Source of the DNA: Lunularia cruciata
Taxonomy: Eukaryota; Streptophyta; Marchantiopsida; Lunulariales; Lunulariaceae
Assembly: GCA_948567375.1 (NCBI GenBank)
Contig: OX419761.1
Coordinates: 20,648,501-20,712,500, forward strand
Length of the DNA stretch: 64,000 nucleotides
Direction: 5' to 3'
Under the pieces are notes generated by a model, which ran no database searches, was not told the origin of the DNA, and worked only from the letters and a program-made list of their open reading frames with translations. Position 1 is the stretch's first letter, and each line of letters starts with the position of its first letter. The position numbers and the translations under genes are program-made. This document shows positions 34,211 through 44,390 of the stretch, piece after piece.

Positions 34211-34715
34211 GGTCTAAGTAGATCAGATAGAGGTGTCATCAAAAGAGTACTTCCGCTAATAGCATAGAGGTCAAAACTACATTGAAAACTTTAGAGCCAA
34301 TATTTGAGGTCTAAATGAATGAATTAGGCCTTGGGAAATGAAAAAAAATGTACCCAAGAAAGGAAAGGTTTACCTTCTCCACTACCTCCCTCCCTCATGG
34401 AGATCTTTCCAACAATATCACTTTTATAGTATTTTGAGCTTTATATAGGAAGATTCTTAAATATTCCTTGTGGTCAAACCTATTTGATCAACTAGATGGG
34501 ACCAAGCTGACATATCACAGACCCATGGATCCAATCTAAGAATGTAGCTTGCAAACATGTCACATATCTATGTATCTAATTTAAAAATGTAGCTCTCCTG
34601 GAAGTGATCTTCTCCACTATATAATAAATTTAAAATGCTTCTTTTGTGCATTTGAGTAATGAGGAATTAAAATTTATATTTCTCTTGGGGTTTCTCTTTT
34701 CTTGGGAATATTATA
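34211..34715 (+). repeat. Element A 3' LTR, right part
   Basis: It starts with the GGTCT duplication made by element B, continues the LTR of element A (TAAGTAGATCAGATAG) and ends ATTATA at 34715, followed by the target duplication CCTTG. Confidence 0.85.
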
Positions 34716-34720
34716 CCTTG

Positions 34721-36442
34721 GTTGGCTATGGATTCTCAATTTAGCCAAATTGATCACATTGATCCTTAACATCCTTCTTCCCTTGTTTTCACTCTATAGA
34801 GGAGATTTAATAATTTTATTCCTCTATATTAATCTACCAAAAAATTTATTTAATGATTTTATTATGCTTGGGACCTTAATTACATAGACATGGATGAGAG
34901 TATATATTGAATATACAAAGATATATTAGAGAGAAAACTAACATCCTTTGTAAACTCAATAGCTACTCAATATTGAGTATTATAGATATTCAATATTGAG
35001 TATTATATTGAGTATTATAGATATTCTATATGTGATTTTCATCCATATATGTGTGTTTATTATGAGAATTTGCCTCTAGAACACTCAACATGAGACTACA
35101 AGCTATAATAACTTGACATTACTTGAAAATTTCCTATTTTAATTCTTATGGATACTTTATGCTAGATAATTGGAGGAGGTTATAGATACTCTATATGTGA
35201 TTTTCATCCATAGAACTTTTCTTATTATGATAGTTTGCCTCCATGACACTCAACATGAGATACAAGCTACAATAACCTGATATTTCTTAAAGGTTTCCTT
35301 TTTTAATTCTTATGTTAGAGAGACATGGAGTTTTGTGGACATGAAAGATTATGTACACAATTAAACATCAATGGATGGTACAATTGCATCTAAGATACTA
35401 GATGTGACTCACATTTAATATAAGTCAGAATACAAGGATAATGTGGCTTGTATTATTTTTTAGTATTCAAATTATGAGTCATACAATGTCTAAACTAGCT
35501 ATTTATCATAAGTTTTATGTTGTATGACTATAATTTGACTACTGAATCATTTATCAAAAATTTATCATTCATGTTATTTTACACTTTGAATTTAAGACAA
35601 TAAATATTGAAGTTAGCTTCTCAATATCTTATAAAATTAGATTCTTCTTAAAAGAATTATAAGGGTCCATTGCCTTTTTGGTCATCTAGTCTAGGTCTAA
35701 TATATATATCTCTTCTTGGAACAAATTATGTGAGTAAGATCTAATCATTGAGGTAATGATATCAGCTTATCTATTCAATCTTATTATCATCTATGCTACA
35801 TCACTTTGTTAGCCTTTGCAATTACATTTTTTTGTCCTCCACCTTTCATTCCAAAATAAAAAGCAAAACACAAAGATATGAAAGTGACCAATAAATTATT
35901 GCTAATAATTGGCATCGTTAATAAAGATATTATTATATTAGTGTGTAATAGTTATTTTGAGAAGCATATAAAATATTTTTTTTTATTTTTATATTTATGG
36001 TAGTGTCTAAAGGATAATGGGTGTGGCAGCCCAATGTCAACGTACTTACAATATAATCAGTAAGAACAAGTTGTTCTCACAAGGTTACAAGTTGAAAATG
36101 GTTAAGAATGAAGGAAAGTGTCACAATACCATAATTTATTTAATATTTCTTGCTTAACCTCTTGGGCAAGAACCACCCCCAAAAGAAGGTAGTGTCACTC
36201 TCTACGGCATACTACAAGAAAAAAAATTAAAAACAATACTAATTGCTTTCACTACAAATATTATCTAAGATTACTCTTGAAGGTAATGGGTTGCTTTATT
36301 TTGAATGCCACTCCATTCTAAAGTTGTTACTCCTGCAAGTGTGTTCCACCCTTCACCAAAGACATAGCTTACATGGCACACTTCATGTTGGCTAAATGTC
36401 TTGGTTTTCTGATTCCATGATGTTGCTCATGCGGTGAGCTTC
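34721..36442. other. AT-rich spacer with degenerate repeats
   Basis: No gene seen. It contains a perfect 16-bp palindrome TACTCAATATTGAGTA (34964-34979) and a diverged direct repeat of about 134 bp (35016-35150 and 35181-35314). A short TATA microsatellite lies near 35700. Confidence 0.6.
35016..35314. repeat. Diverged tandem repeat, two units of about 134 bp
   Basis: Both units run from TATAGATA-TCTATATGTGA to TTTTAATTCTTATG, with a 30-bp spacer. Origin unknown. Confidence 0.7.
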
Positions 36443-37050
36443 TATAATACCATTAGCTAGATATATTATCTAGCGGTGAAAATTGGCTTGGTAATATCTT
36501 CAAAAATGTTATATATGATGGTCTAAGTAGATCAAATAGAAGTGTCACCAAAAGAATACTTCCACTAATAGTGCAAAGGTTGAAAACACCTTGAAAACTT
36601 TAGAGCCAATTTTGGAGGCCTAAACAAATTAATTAGGCCTCAAAAAAATAAATACTTTCTTCCTACAAGAAGAAAACATGTTTCCTCTTCCTCCTTGTTT
36701 TTCTCATTGAGAGCTTTATAATGTTATCTCACCCATGCTATTCTGAGCTTCCTCTAGGAAGATTCCTAAAGATTCCCTTTAGTCAAACTTGTTTGACCAA
36801 CCAAATAGGACAATGATCAACATGTCACCAATCCATGCAGCTAATCTAAGGGTGGAGCTTGCTGACATATGACCAACCTATGCATCTAATCCAAAGATGC
36901 AACTCTCTTTGAGTAGATTCCCTTTGCTATATAATAAAGACAAGGTGCTCCTTTGGGACATTGGAGTGTTGAGGGATTAAGTCTTGTATTTCTCTTGTGT
37001 TTCTTCTTTTATGTTTCTCATGGAGTTTCTCTTATCCTTGGAACATTACA
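36443..37050 (+). repeat. Solo LTR of the element A family
   Basis: It matches the LTRs of element A over its full length, from TATAATACC (original TG lost) to GAACATTACA. The flanks GCTTC (36438-36442) and ACTTC (37051-37055) are a target duplication with one mismatch. It is the product of LTR-LTR recombination of an older insertion. Confidence 0.8.
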
Positions 37051-37466
37051 ACTTCCCAATACACTCCTTGCATAGGTTCAATCCTTTGGATCCTTTAGTG
37101 CACACCCTAATAAAAGGCAAGTATTAGCTCTATACCACACACTTGGGATCTTATTGTGAAATTCCTCACCTCTACTCTCACCTAGACATTTGAAAATGCA
37201 TTAAATAGAAAGACATAGAACTTGCAAAGAATGTAGAGCACTCTTTATAAAAAAACAAACAAACACAAGTGCCTTTTTTCTTAGGCCTTAAGCACCTTTC
37301 TGGCTTCAAGTTGAAGAGATCAAGATTGCAAGTGGATGCCTCATACTCTAATCTATAATGTACATCATTGGCGTAAGAACCAAATCCTATCTTATTCTAA
37401 TCATTGTCCTATACAATTCCAAGTGCACTTGAGGAAGTAAGTACAATTCTAAGTATGGATACTAAT
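37051..37466. other. Spacer between the solo LTR and element D
   Basis: Nothing recognised. Confidence 0.4.
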
Positions 37467-37892
37467 TGTAACATTATGGAGTTTAGCGACAAAGTTAGTC
37501 GGGGTTACAAAGTAGCACATAAGACAAATTAGCCTAGAATATTTTGGAAATATCTAGGAAGCTTCTTGGGAAGCTTCTCGGTTAGCTTAGCTTGCACCTC
37601 AAGTAAGTAGTTTCTAAAAGGAAGCTTCTAGAAGCTTCCAACTAGCTTAGCTTGCACGTCAAGTAGGCGGCTTCTAGAAGGAAGCTTCTTGAAAAACTTC
37701 CTAGTTAACTTGGCTTGCACTCTAAGAAAGCGGCTTGAGGAAGCTTCTTGAGAAGCTTCTCAAGGGCCTTGTATGCTACCTATAAATACCAAAGCCAAAG
37801 CTCATGCTAGGTATTCAGAGTTTTCCCACATTCAAGTGTCCCATTGTGAGTTTCCATACTCCTATTTCTCTCCTCGGTCTTGGTCTTTTACA
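37467..37892 (+). repeat. Element D 5' LTR
   Basis: TGTAACATT to TTTTACA. It carries a dense set of GAAGCTTC-type repeats (37555-37765) upstream of a TATA box TATAAATA at 37781-37788. Confidence 0.9.
37620..37693 (+). promoter_or_regulatory. Heat-shock-element-like clusters in the element D LTR
   Basis: 37620-37639 is a perfect 20-bp palindrome with four phased GAA/TTC units (GAAgcTTCtaGAAgcTTC). 37681-37693 has three phased units (GAAgcTTCttGAA). The family consensus for heat-shock factor binding is alternating nGAAn/nTTCn. They lie 90-160 bp before the TATA box. The four-unit block is also kept in the 3' LTR. Binding itself is inference. Confidence 0.55.
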
Positions 37893-37893
37893 T

Positions 37894-37905
37894 TGGTATT
37901 AGAGC
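37894..37905 (+). other. Primer-binding site of element D
   Basis: TGGTATTAGAGC differs at one base from TGGTATCAGAGC, complementary to the 3' end of initiator tRNA-Met, and lies one base after the LTR. Confidence 0.8.
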
Positions 37906-38164
37906 AAGAATAGGATGGATGGAATTTATGGACCACCAAATCCACTTCCGCCAAACCATTGGGATTTTCATGTCCAGATATTACCCAAGCACAACTTCAT
38001 ACAATTCATCACCTCATGCTTTGGGTAAGATTTTCTACATATGATCACCTGTCTAAGGAACCCTTGATACTTCTGGTTGTCACTTATGGAGAAAGGTGGA
38101 CGTGATGTATCTATGGGTTAATCAAATAGATAAATTGGGAGTAGTAGGATAGAGTAGTAGCTAT

Positions 38165-40410
38165 GGCGCTAATACCGGATGTTATTCTTGTCATGTAGCA
38201 ACAAATTGAGCACCTTACTTGATTGTTGGATGAACAAGACCAACAACAACGAGAACATATAGAGAGAGCGCCAGTCCGAGATGGAGAAGACTGTTTTTGA
38301 TTTCCAAAACCCAAGGTGTTTGAAGGCAAGAATCTTCCAAGCATAGTGGAGAATTTTGTGTTTGATTGCAAACATTACTTTGAAACCACCAATCTTCAAG
38401 ATGAACAGAAATAGATTCTCTTGGCTTCTAGCGAATTGGAAGGTGTGGCAAAAATTTGGTGGCAATTCCAAGTGGAACAAGCTAAACAACAGATTGTTGC
38501 ACCAATCTTGACATGGATAAAATTCAAGGATGCAATACTTGGTAAATTTCAAACTATAAATGCCACCAAGCTATACAAGATAAATTGGCGGAGTTGAAGC
38601 AGATTGGCTCAATAAGAGGATACATCACACAATTTCAGAATATCATCATGCAAATTCTAGATATACAAGAAGGAGAAGTTCTGGATCAATTTGTGTGGGG
38701 ATTGAAGTCACAAACCAAATTGGAGGTGACCATGCAAGAACCACAAAACATAGAAGAAGCCATGCAATTAGCTGAGCGCTTTGATTCCTTGGTTGCGACA
38801 ACTTGGTCTCGACCTCAACTTACACAAAGCTTACCAATACAATATGCACGGGTGGAAGAACCAGCACCAATGGAGATTGATGCTATCTAATGTAGGCCAC
38901 TTGGTGCAGCAGATAGAGAAAGATTATGACAAAATGGAGGTTGTTTTTATTATTGCCAAGTTGGACATTGCATTGCTGAATGTCCACTTAGGAGTGAGCA
39001 ACCTCAACAAGTTATCCATATGGAGTTTGTGGAACCGAATAATCAAGGAAACAAAGAATCCCAATAGGAGATTTCAAGCCGCTTATTGGGAGCTTGATTA
39101 GTTCCAATGGGATTGAAAGCTTGACCTATGCAAGTTTGCTTCACTTGCAAGGTACGATATCTAATCAGGGTTGTAGGATTTTGGTTGATTTTGGAAGTTC
39201 AAAGAATTGCATGTTTATGCAAGTAGCAAAGGAATTGGGTATTTCTATCAAGCCAATGATTGGAAGTAGTTTGATAATGGGGGATGGTAGAAAGGGTTCT
39301 GCATTCTGCACCTCGCATCCTGTTACCTTCAAGATTGGGAAAGAGTATTTGGAGTGTATGAGGTTTGTAGTGGCACCTCTACACTATGATATCATTTTAG
39401 GTCTACCTTGGCTTGAACGTCATAAGGTTCAATTTAATTGGACTCAATGCCAAATTCAAGTACAACACCAAGGTAGGAATTTCTGATTAGGTTGTCTGGC
39501 ACCTCTGAGTAAGACACCTAAGAATAGTCAGTCCCAAGATGGGAAGTTTTTTGAGAAGGTAGCCATAGAGCAAACCTTGAAATGAGTGGAGTCCCAAGAT
39601 GGGATGTTTGCCAAGAAGGCAACCCTGAAGCAAGCTTGGAAGAGAGATGAGTTCCTGGAAGGGAAGTTGGTTGGTAAAGCAACCATAGAGCAAGCTTTGG
39701 AGGAAGATAAGTCTATATTTGTGGTGTGGATCAAGCCGATTGCACAAAAACAATCAAAGGAGGACCAAGAGCCTCATCAAGCAATGGTTGATTGGATAGT
39801 TTAGGAGTTTGCAAACGTGTTTCCGGATGATCTGCCAAAGGGATTACCCTTTGATTGAGGTATGCCCTTCAAGATCGAGTTATTGCCAAGGAGTACTCCA
39901 GTGAGTAGACCAATCTATCGACTCTCACCAAATGAGTTGGAAGAGTTGAGAACAATACTTACAAAGTGTTTTGAGAAGGACTTCATACAACACAATACCT
40001 TTCCTTGGGGAGCACCGGTACTATTTGTTCCAAAGAAGGATGGAGGACTTTGTTTTTGTATTGATTACCATGGGCTCAATAAGCAAATCGTGAAGAATGC
40101 ATATCTCTTGCCTCGGATCAATGACTTGCTTGATCAACTAAGTGGAGCACGCTACTTTTCCAAGTTGGATCTTTGTAGCGGCTATTGACAAATTCTTATT
40201 GATAGAGAGGATGTGCAAAAGACTACCTTTCATACAAGATATGGGCATTTTGAGTGGAGAGTTCTACCTTTTGGACTCACTAATGCTCCAGTAGTCTTCA
40301 TGGATCAGATGCATGGGGTGTTGGATGGACTATTGGATTTGTCCGTGGTGGTATTCTTGGATGGTATCTTAATTTATAGTAAGACAGAGGCAAAACACAT
40401 GAATCAATGA
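38165..40410 (+). pseudogene. Element D gag, protease and 5' part of RT
   Basis: Gag pieces: FPKPKVFEGKNLPS near 38310, WWQFQVEQAK, then an open stretch at 38585-38890 (QFVWGLKSQTKLEV). The protease at 39094-39486 has ILVDFGSSKNCM (Asp-Phe-Gly-Ser where DSGAS-like is usual) and YDIILGLPWLERHKV. RT at 39862-40410 has [34 protein letters not shown] and FLDGILIYSK, where the second catalytic Asp of the DD pair is Gly. Stops include TAG near 38414 and TGA near 40187. A short direct-repeat-like run at 39528-39750 (EKVAIEQTLE-type) precedes RT. Confidence 0.85.
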
Positions 40411-40541
40411 AACAATGAAATAATGAAATATAAAGCCCGAAAGACCCAAAGAGTCAAAAGGCTGGAAACACAATACAAAACACATGAAATGTGAGCCTAG
40501 GCAAGGGCCTAGGGCATCTGACCAATCTGTTACAAATTGGT

Positions 40542-43500
40542 TCAATGTAAAGTAACTTCTGTCATGTACTTCCCTAACGCTAAAGCTTCAACCTGTAAGA
40601 GAGTTGAGAAGTCACGACAAGTAATCTGATGTCTAACTCTAATCTGCATGTAATAAGGGCAATCAACAAACACATGATGCTCATCCTCAACTTTGCTCAT
40701 AATACACAATTTGCAAAGTCGCATAGAGTGCTCTATCTGCTGCCAACGTCCTTGTTCTACTTCTAGTCTATGAGAACTAGTTCTATATTGAGCGATAACA
40801 TGTCTAAGTGAAGTAGAAATCCTAGCCAAGAGATAATCTTGCTCACAATACACCAACATAGGATTTACAAGCTGCTGATAGAACACCATCTTGGTACCGG
40901 GCTGCTGCCATAAGCAAAGTAAGAACTGCTTCTTGATCACCTCTCAAAGTGCAATAGGCTCCAATCTCCAATGTTGCTCAGAAACATTCCACCTTGTGGC
41001 CCATGCAATCAGATCTGTATACCAACCAATAGATAGAGTGGCACAGAAAGCTTGGTAGGGAAGTCTCTCATGCTCCATGGACCTCACCTTAGTGGCATAT
41101 GTGAGAGCCAAGAACAAAGCTTGAGCCAAGAACAAAGCTTCAGCCTCAAGAGGCAAAAACCCTATTTCAGCAAGCAGCAATACACAAGGAGTTTGAGTCC
41201 TCACTCCAAGTTCATCACACAAAAACAATTTCTGAATTTTCTCCACCTTTTGCCATCATGTCTTCTTAGTACCTGGACCCCAAATCTGAGTACCATAGAG
41301 AACCACCGGCTGCACAAGAGATCTGAACAGCACCTTCTTCAATTCCCATGTGGTAAGATGAGCAAGTCTAGAGCGGTTCATGAGTGAATACAAAGCTCTA
41401 AAACTTGCATTGATTCTCATCTTCACACAAGTAGACAAACTATAGTCATGAGAAAACTCAAGGCCCAAGTACTTATAAGAAGAAACCTGCTCCAATTGCT
41501 GTCCATCAAAAAAGAAAGGTGTGACACCTTTAGAACCCACCACAATCACCTTGGACTTGTCAAGGTTCACCTCCATCTTTGTTTGATTGCAAAAGCAAAG
41601 TAGAGAATCCAACAGCTTTTGTAAACTCCGTGGATTTGTGGAGAGAAGCACTACATCATCTGCATAAAGGAGTGCATGTATCATCAAAGAGCCAACCTGT
41701 ACACCTGTAGCTCCAGCTTCCATGAGTAGACTCTCTAGATCATCAATGAAGATTCCAAACAGAGTTGGAGATAGAGAGCAGCCTTGGATCACACCCATTG
41801 TGCTAAGGACATCTTGAGAGCTCAAAGATGAAAGTTTCACAATCACTTTCTCATAGAGTCTAGAGATAGCACCAATCAGATCAGCTGAAACACCCACTTC
41901 AATGAGTCTCTCACTTAGAGATTTCCTCAGCACCTTATCAAAGGCCTTCCTGAAATCAATAAAGGCAACATAGAGAGCTCTCCCAACACCCTTGGATTTC
42001 CACCACAAAACATGGAGTACCAATAGGTGGTCCAAAGTACTAAATCCTGATCTGAAACCAGCTTGGCATTTAGCTCAAATTTTGTGCTTTTCAGCCCAAG
42101 TGCTCAACCTAGACTCCAAAATTCGACCATACAACTTGGCAAAGACACTACCAACAAGTATGGTACGATAATTGGTGACAATATCTCTCTGGCCAGACTT
42201 GTGAATAGGAACTACCTTCTTGAAGCACCATCTATCAGGAAAACCACACTTGATTGCCTCATTCAAATGAGAAGTGAGTACTGAAATCAGTTGGCTACCG
42301 CCCCACTTCAGAAGTTCAACACATATTCCATCAAGGTCTTCAGCCTTACCATTGGCCAACTTCTTCAATTGGTACTTGACATCAGCTTCAGAGATGGTGA
42401 GAGCAGATCCAAGGCAAGGTGCCATGCTTGGAGCATTAGGGAAAAAGTACAGATCCTTCACATAGTCACAAAGCTCATTCAGGTCCAACAATGGAGATGG
42501 AGATCTGATGGTTACCTTCTTCCAAAAAGCCTTGAATTTGCTCCTCAGTTCAATGATCAACTCAACCCCCTTGAGTCTCAAAAATGCTTGCTTTTTGCAC
42601 TTCACCAACTTTTTGTATGAAACAAAGGCCTGATTTTGTGCAATCTGATCAAGAGACCTATCCATAGCTTTGATCCTTGCCATTTTGCAATCAGCATCAT
42701 ACCACCTATTGCAAGGGAGACCAAGTCTCTTTCTATGGGAGCCTCTTGGAAACAAAGAAGTTGATGTAGATTGAAGAAGTTCAACCAATTGATCACTACA
42801 TTGTTGAAAATCAGAACTCCACTCCATAGAACTCAATTTCTCTTGGATAGCTTGTTGGTACAAGTCTCTCTTGTGAAAATCTAGACAAAGTTTGCCTCTA
42901 AAGGCATGGTCAGTAGGTAATGTGGTTCTATTGAGGCAAGGAAGAAGGATGGTACAAGATAGAGGTGCATGGTCTGATTCTGGTTGAGGATCTAAAACAG
43001 AAAAATTTGAGACAAGATGGATATCATTAGCTGAAGTGAGCATATAATCTATGGTGCTTGATCCACCTGAGGCAAAGCATGTGCTTTTACAAGTTTCTGG
43101 AAATTGAGAAAGGCCATTCAAGATCTTCAAGCTACAATTGGCACCAAAGCACAAAAAGTGCTCACTCATGGAGTTGGACATAGGATCTTTGGAAGAGCGT
43201 GACCAAGCACTAGAATGGTCTATCAAGCTGTGGAAAGGATCATTCTCAAGGTCATTCAAGTCAGGGATCTGAGAGGCTTGGATCCTAGCATTGAAATCAC
43301 CAAGAACAAGTACTACACCTTTACTTTGAAACTCTAACACATCCTTTGTCAAGGAGTGGAAAGGCTGCATGGTGTTGAGAACTCCACTTGAATAGATTGG
43401 TGATGTCAACGGGGCAAAGTAACAAACAGCAATGAAGCAAGGTGTGGCAACTCCTCCAATCCTCAGCCATTGGTATTGTCCACTTGAATCTTGACCTATC

Positions 43501-43760
43501 AAAGAGACTGATTTCTCAAAGCCAAATCTGACGTAAGTAGCAATACCTCCAAAGCCCCTTCCTTTGTGTTGTCTTTGCTTGTTCCAGGTTGAACCAACAA
43601 GAGTGAATCCTTCAATGTCTTGAATGGTGTTTCCTTCATGTTCCCATGTCTCCACAAGATTGATCAGATCAGCATCATCCCACAAAGGCTTAGCGTTGGA
43701 GTACTTGGTATGTGTGAGCCCATGAACATTCCAAAACAGTACTCTAAGGGTCTGGAATTG
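40542..43760 (-). pseudogene. LINE ORF2: endonuclease, reverse transcriptase, C-terminal zinc motif; three TGA stops
   Basis: The frame starts right after the ORF1 stop (43761-43763) and runs to 40542, about 1070 codons. The endonuclease (EEP/APE fold) shows WNVHGLTHT, VLGDFNARI, STIDYMLTS and SDHAPLSC, the usual catalytic sites. RT (about 42300-41300) shows VAFIDFRKAFDKVL, GVIQGCSLSPTLFGIF and the catalytic LLYADDVVLLS. Near the C-terminus CKLCIMSKVEDEHHVFVDC is a C-x2-C-H-C motif typical of many LINEs. It is broken only by TGA at 42075, 41253 and 40944, each explained by one CGA to TGA change, so it is a young copy. Confidence 0.9.
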
Positions 43761-44365
43761 CTATGCAGTAGCTGACAATTTCTTTTGAGTAATCACAGCT
43801 CTATTATCTCTCAAGAATGCAACAAAACCTGCTTGTTGAGCCTCCTTCACTTTTGCTAATTCTCCCTTCTTTGCTTGCCATTGGAGAGGTGTGAGATCAG
43901 GGTCCAACCAGATACGCCGCCCCTTTAAAATAGCTTTGTTCCCCATCATTGCATTCCTTTGAGTTTCTGAGCCAAACCTGACCAAAATGCTTCTTGGTTG
44001 TGCACCTTGTTGTCCCAATCTATATGCTTGCAAAATCTGAGGATCATGGACTCTCAAAGAATCAGCAATAAACTCACACACTATGGCCTTGGTGTCTTCT
44101 TTCTCAGTCTCTGGCAAACTTGAAATCCTCAAGTTCTTCATTCTGACTAATTGGTTCTCCTTCTCAACCTCATGCTCTTGCAAGTAAGAGATTTGAGCCA
44201 CCTTCGTAGCTTCAGCATATGACTTCATCTTGACCTCTAATGTGCCAACCATCTCTTGCAGCCCTCCATTTTGTGAAGCAATGTTGGTGGCTTGTGCTCC
44301 CAAGGAAGCAACCTTCTTAGTGGCATCCACCATACCCTTTGTAGATTCTAACATCAATGCTTGAA
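43761..44365 (-). CDS. LINE ORF1-like protein, 5'-truncated: coiled coil and RRM-like domain
   Basis: A heptad-rich stretch (LGAQATNIASQNGGLQEMVG onwards) is followed by an RRM-like part: LRISSLPETEKEDTKAIVCE, QAYRLGQQGAQPRSILVRFG, GRRIWLDPDLTPLQWQAKKG. This is the layout of L1-type ORF1 proteins, which bind the element RNA as a trimer. It ends at TAG 43763-43761, directly followed in the same frame by ORF2 with CAA TTC. The true N-terminus is missing; upstream codons derive from the target. Confidence 0.75.
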
Positions 44366-44390
44366 GAAGTCCTAAGACGACTACCATGTG

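Larger units (their letters stand above)
10460..34715 (+). mobile_element. Element A: old Ty3/gypsy chromovirus, interrupted by nested elements B and C
   Basis: The 5' LTR (10460-11053) and a split 3' LTR (16021-16101 and 34211-34715) are related. The whole is flanked by the perfect 5-bp target duplication CCTTG at 10455-10459 and 34716-34720, which proves that both halves of the 3' LTR belong to one insertion. The coding part (about 11070-15950) is full of stops. A chromodomain-like end after the integrase marks the chromovirus branch of Ty3/gypsy. It is the oldest element of the nest. Confidence 0.85.
40411..44390 (-). mobile_element. APE-type LINE inserted in element D, 5'-truncated but nearly intact
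   Basis: It carries an ORF1-like region and an endonuclease-RT ORF2 on the minus strand, in one frame. The 3' end (left) carries an ATTTCATT-type repeated tail instead of plain poly(A). At its 5' junction 44363-44384 is a near copy (one mismatch) of the adjacent target sequence 44391-44412. No ordinary flanking target duplication was found. Confidence 0.85.
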
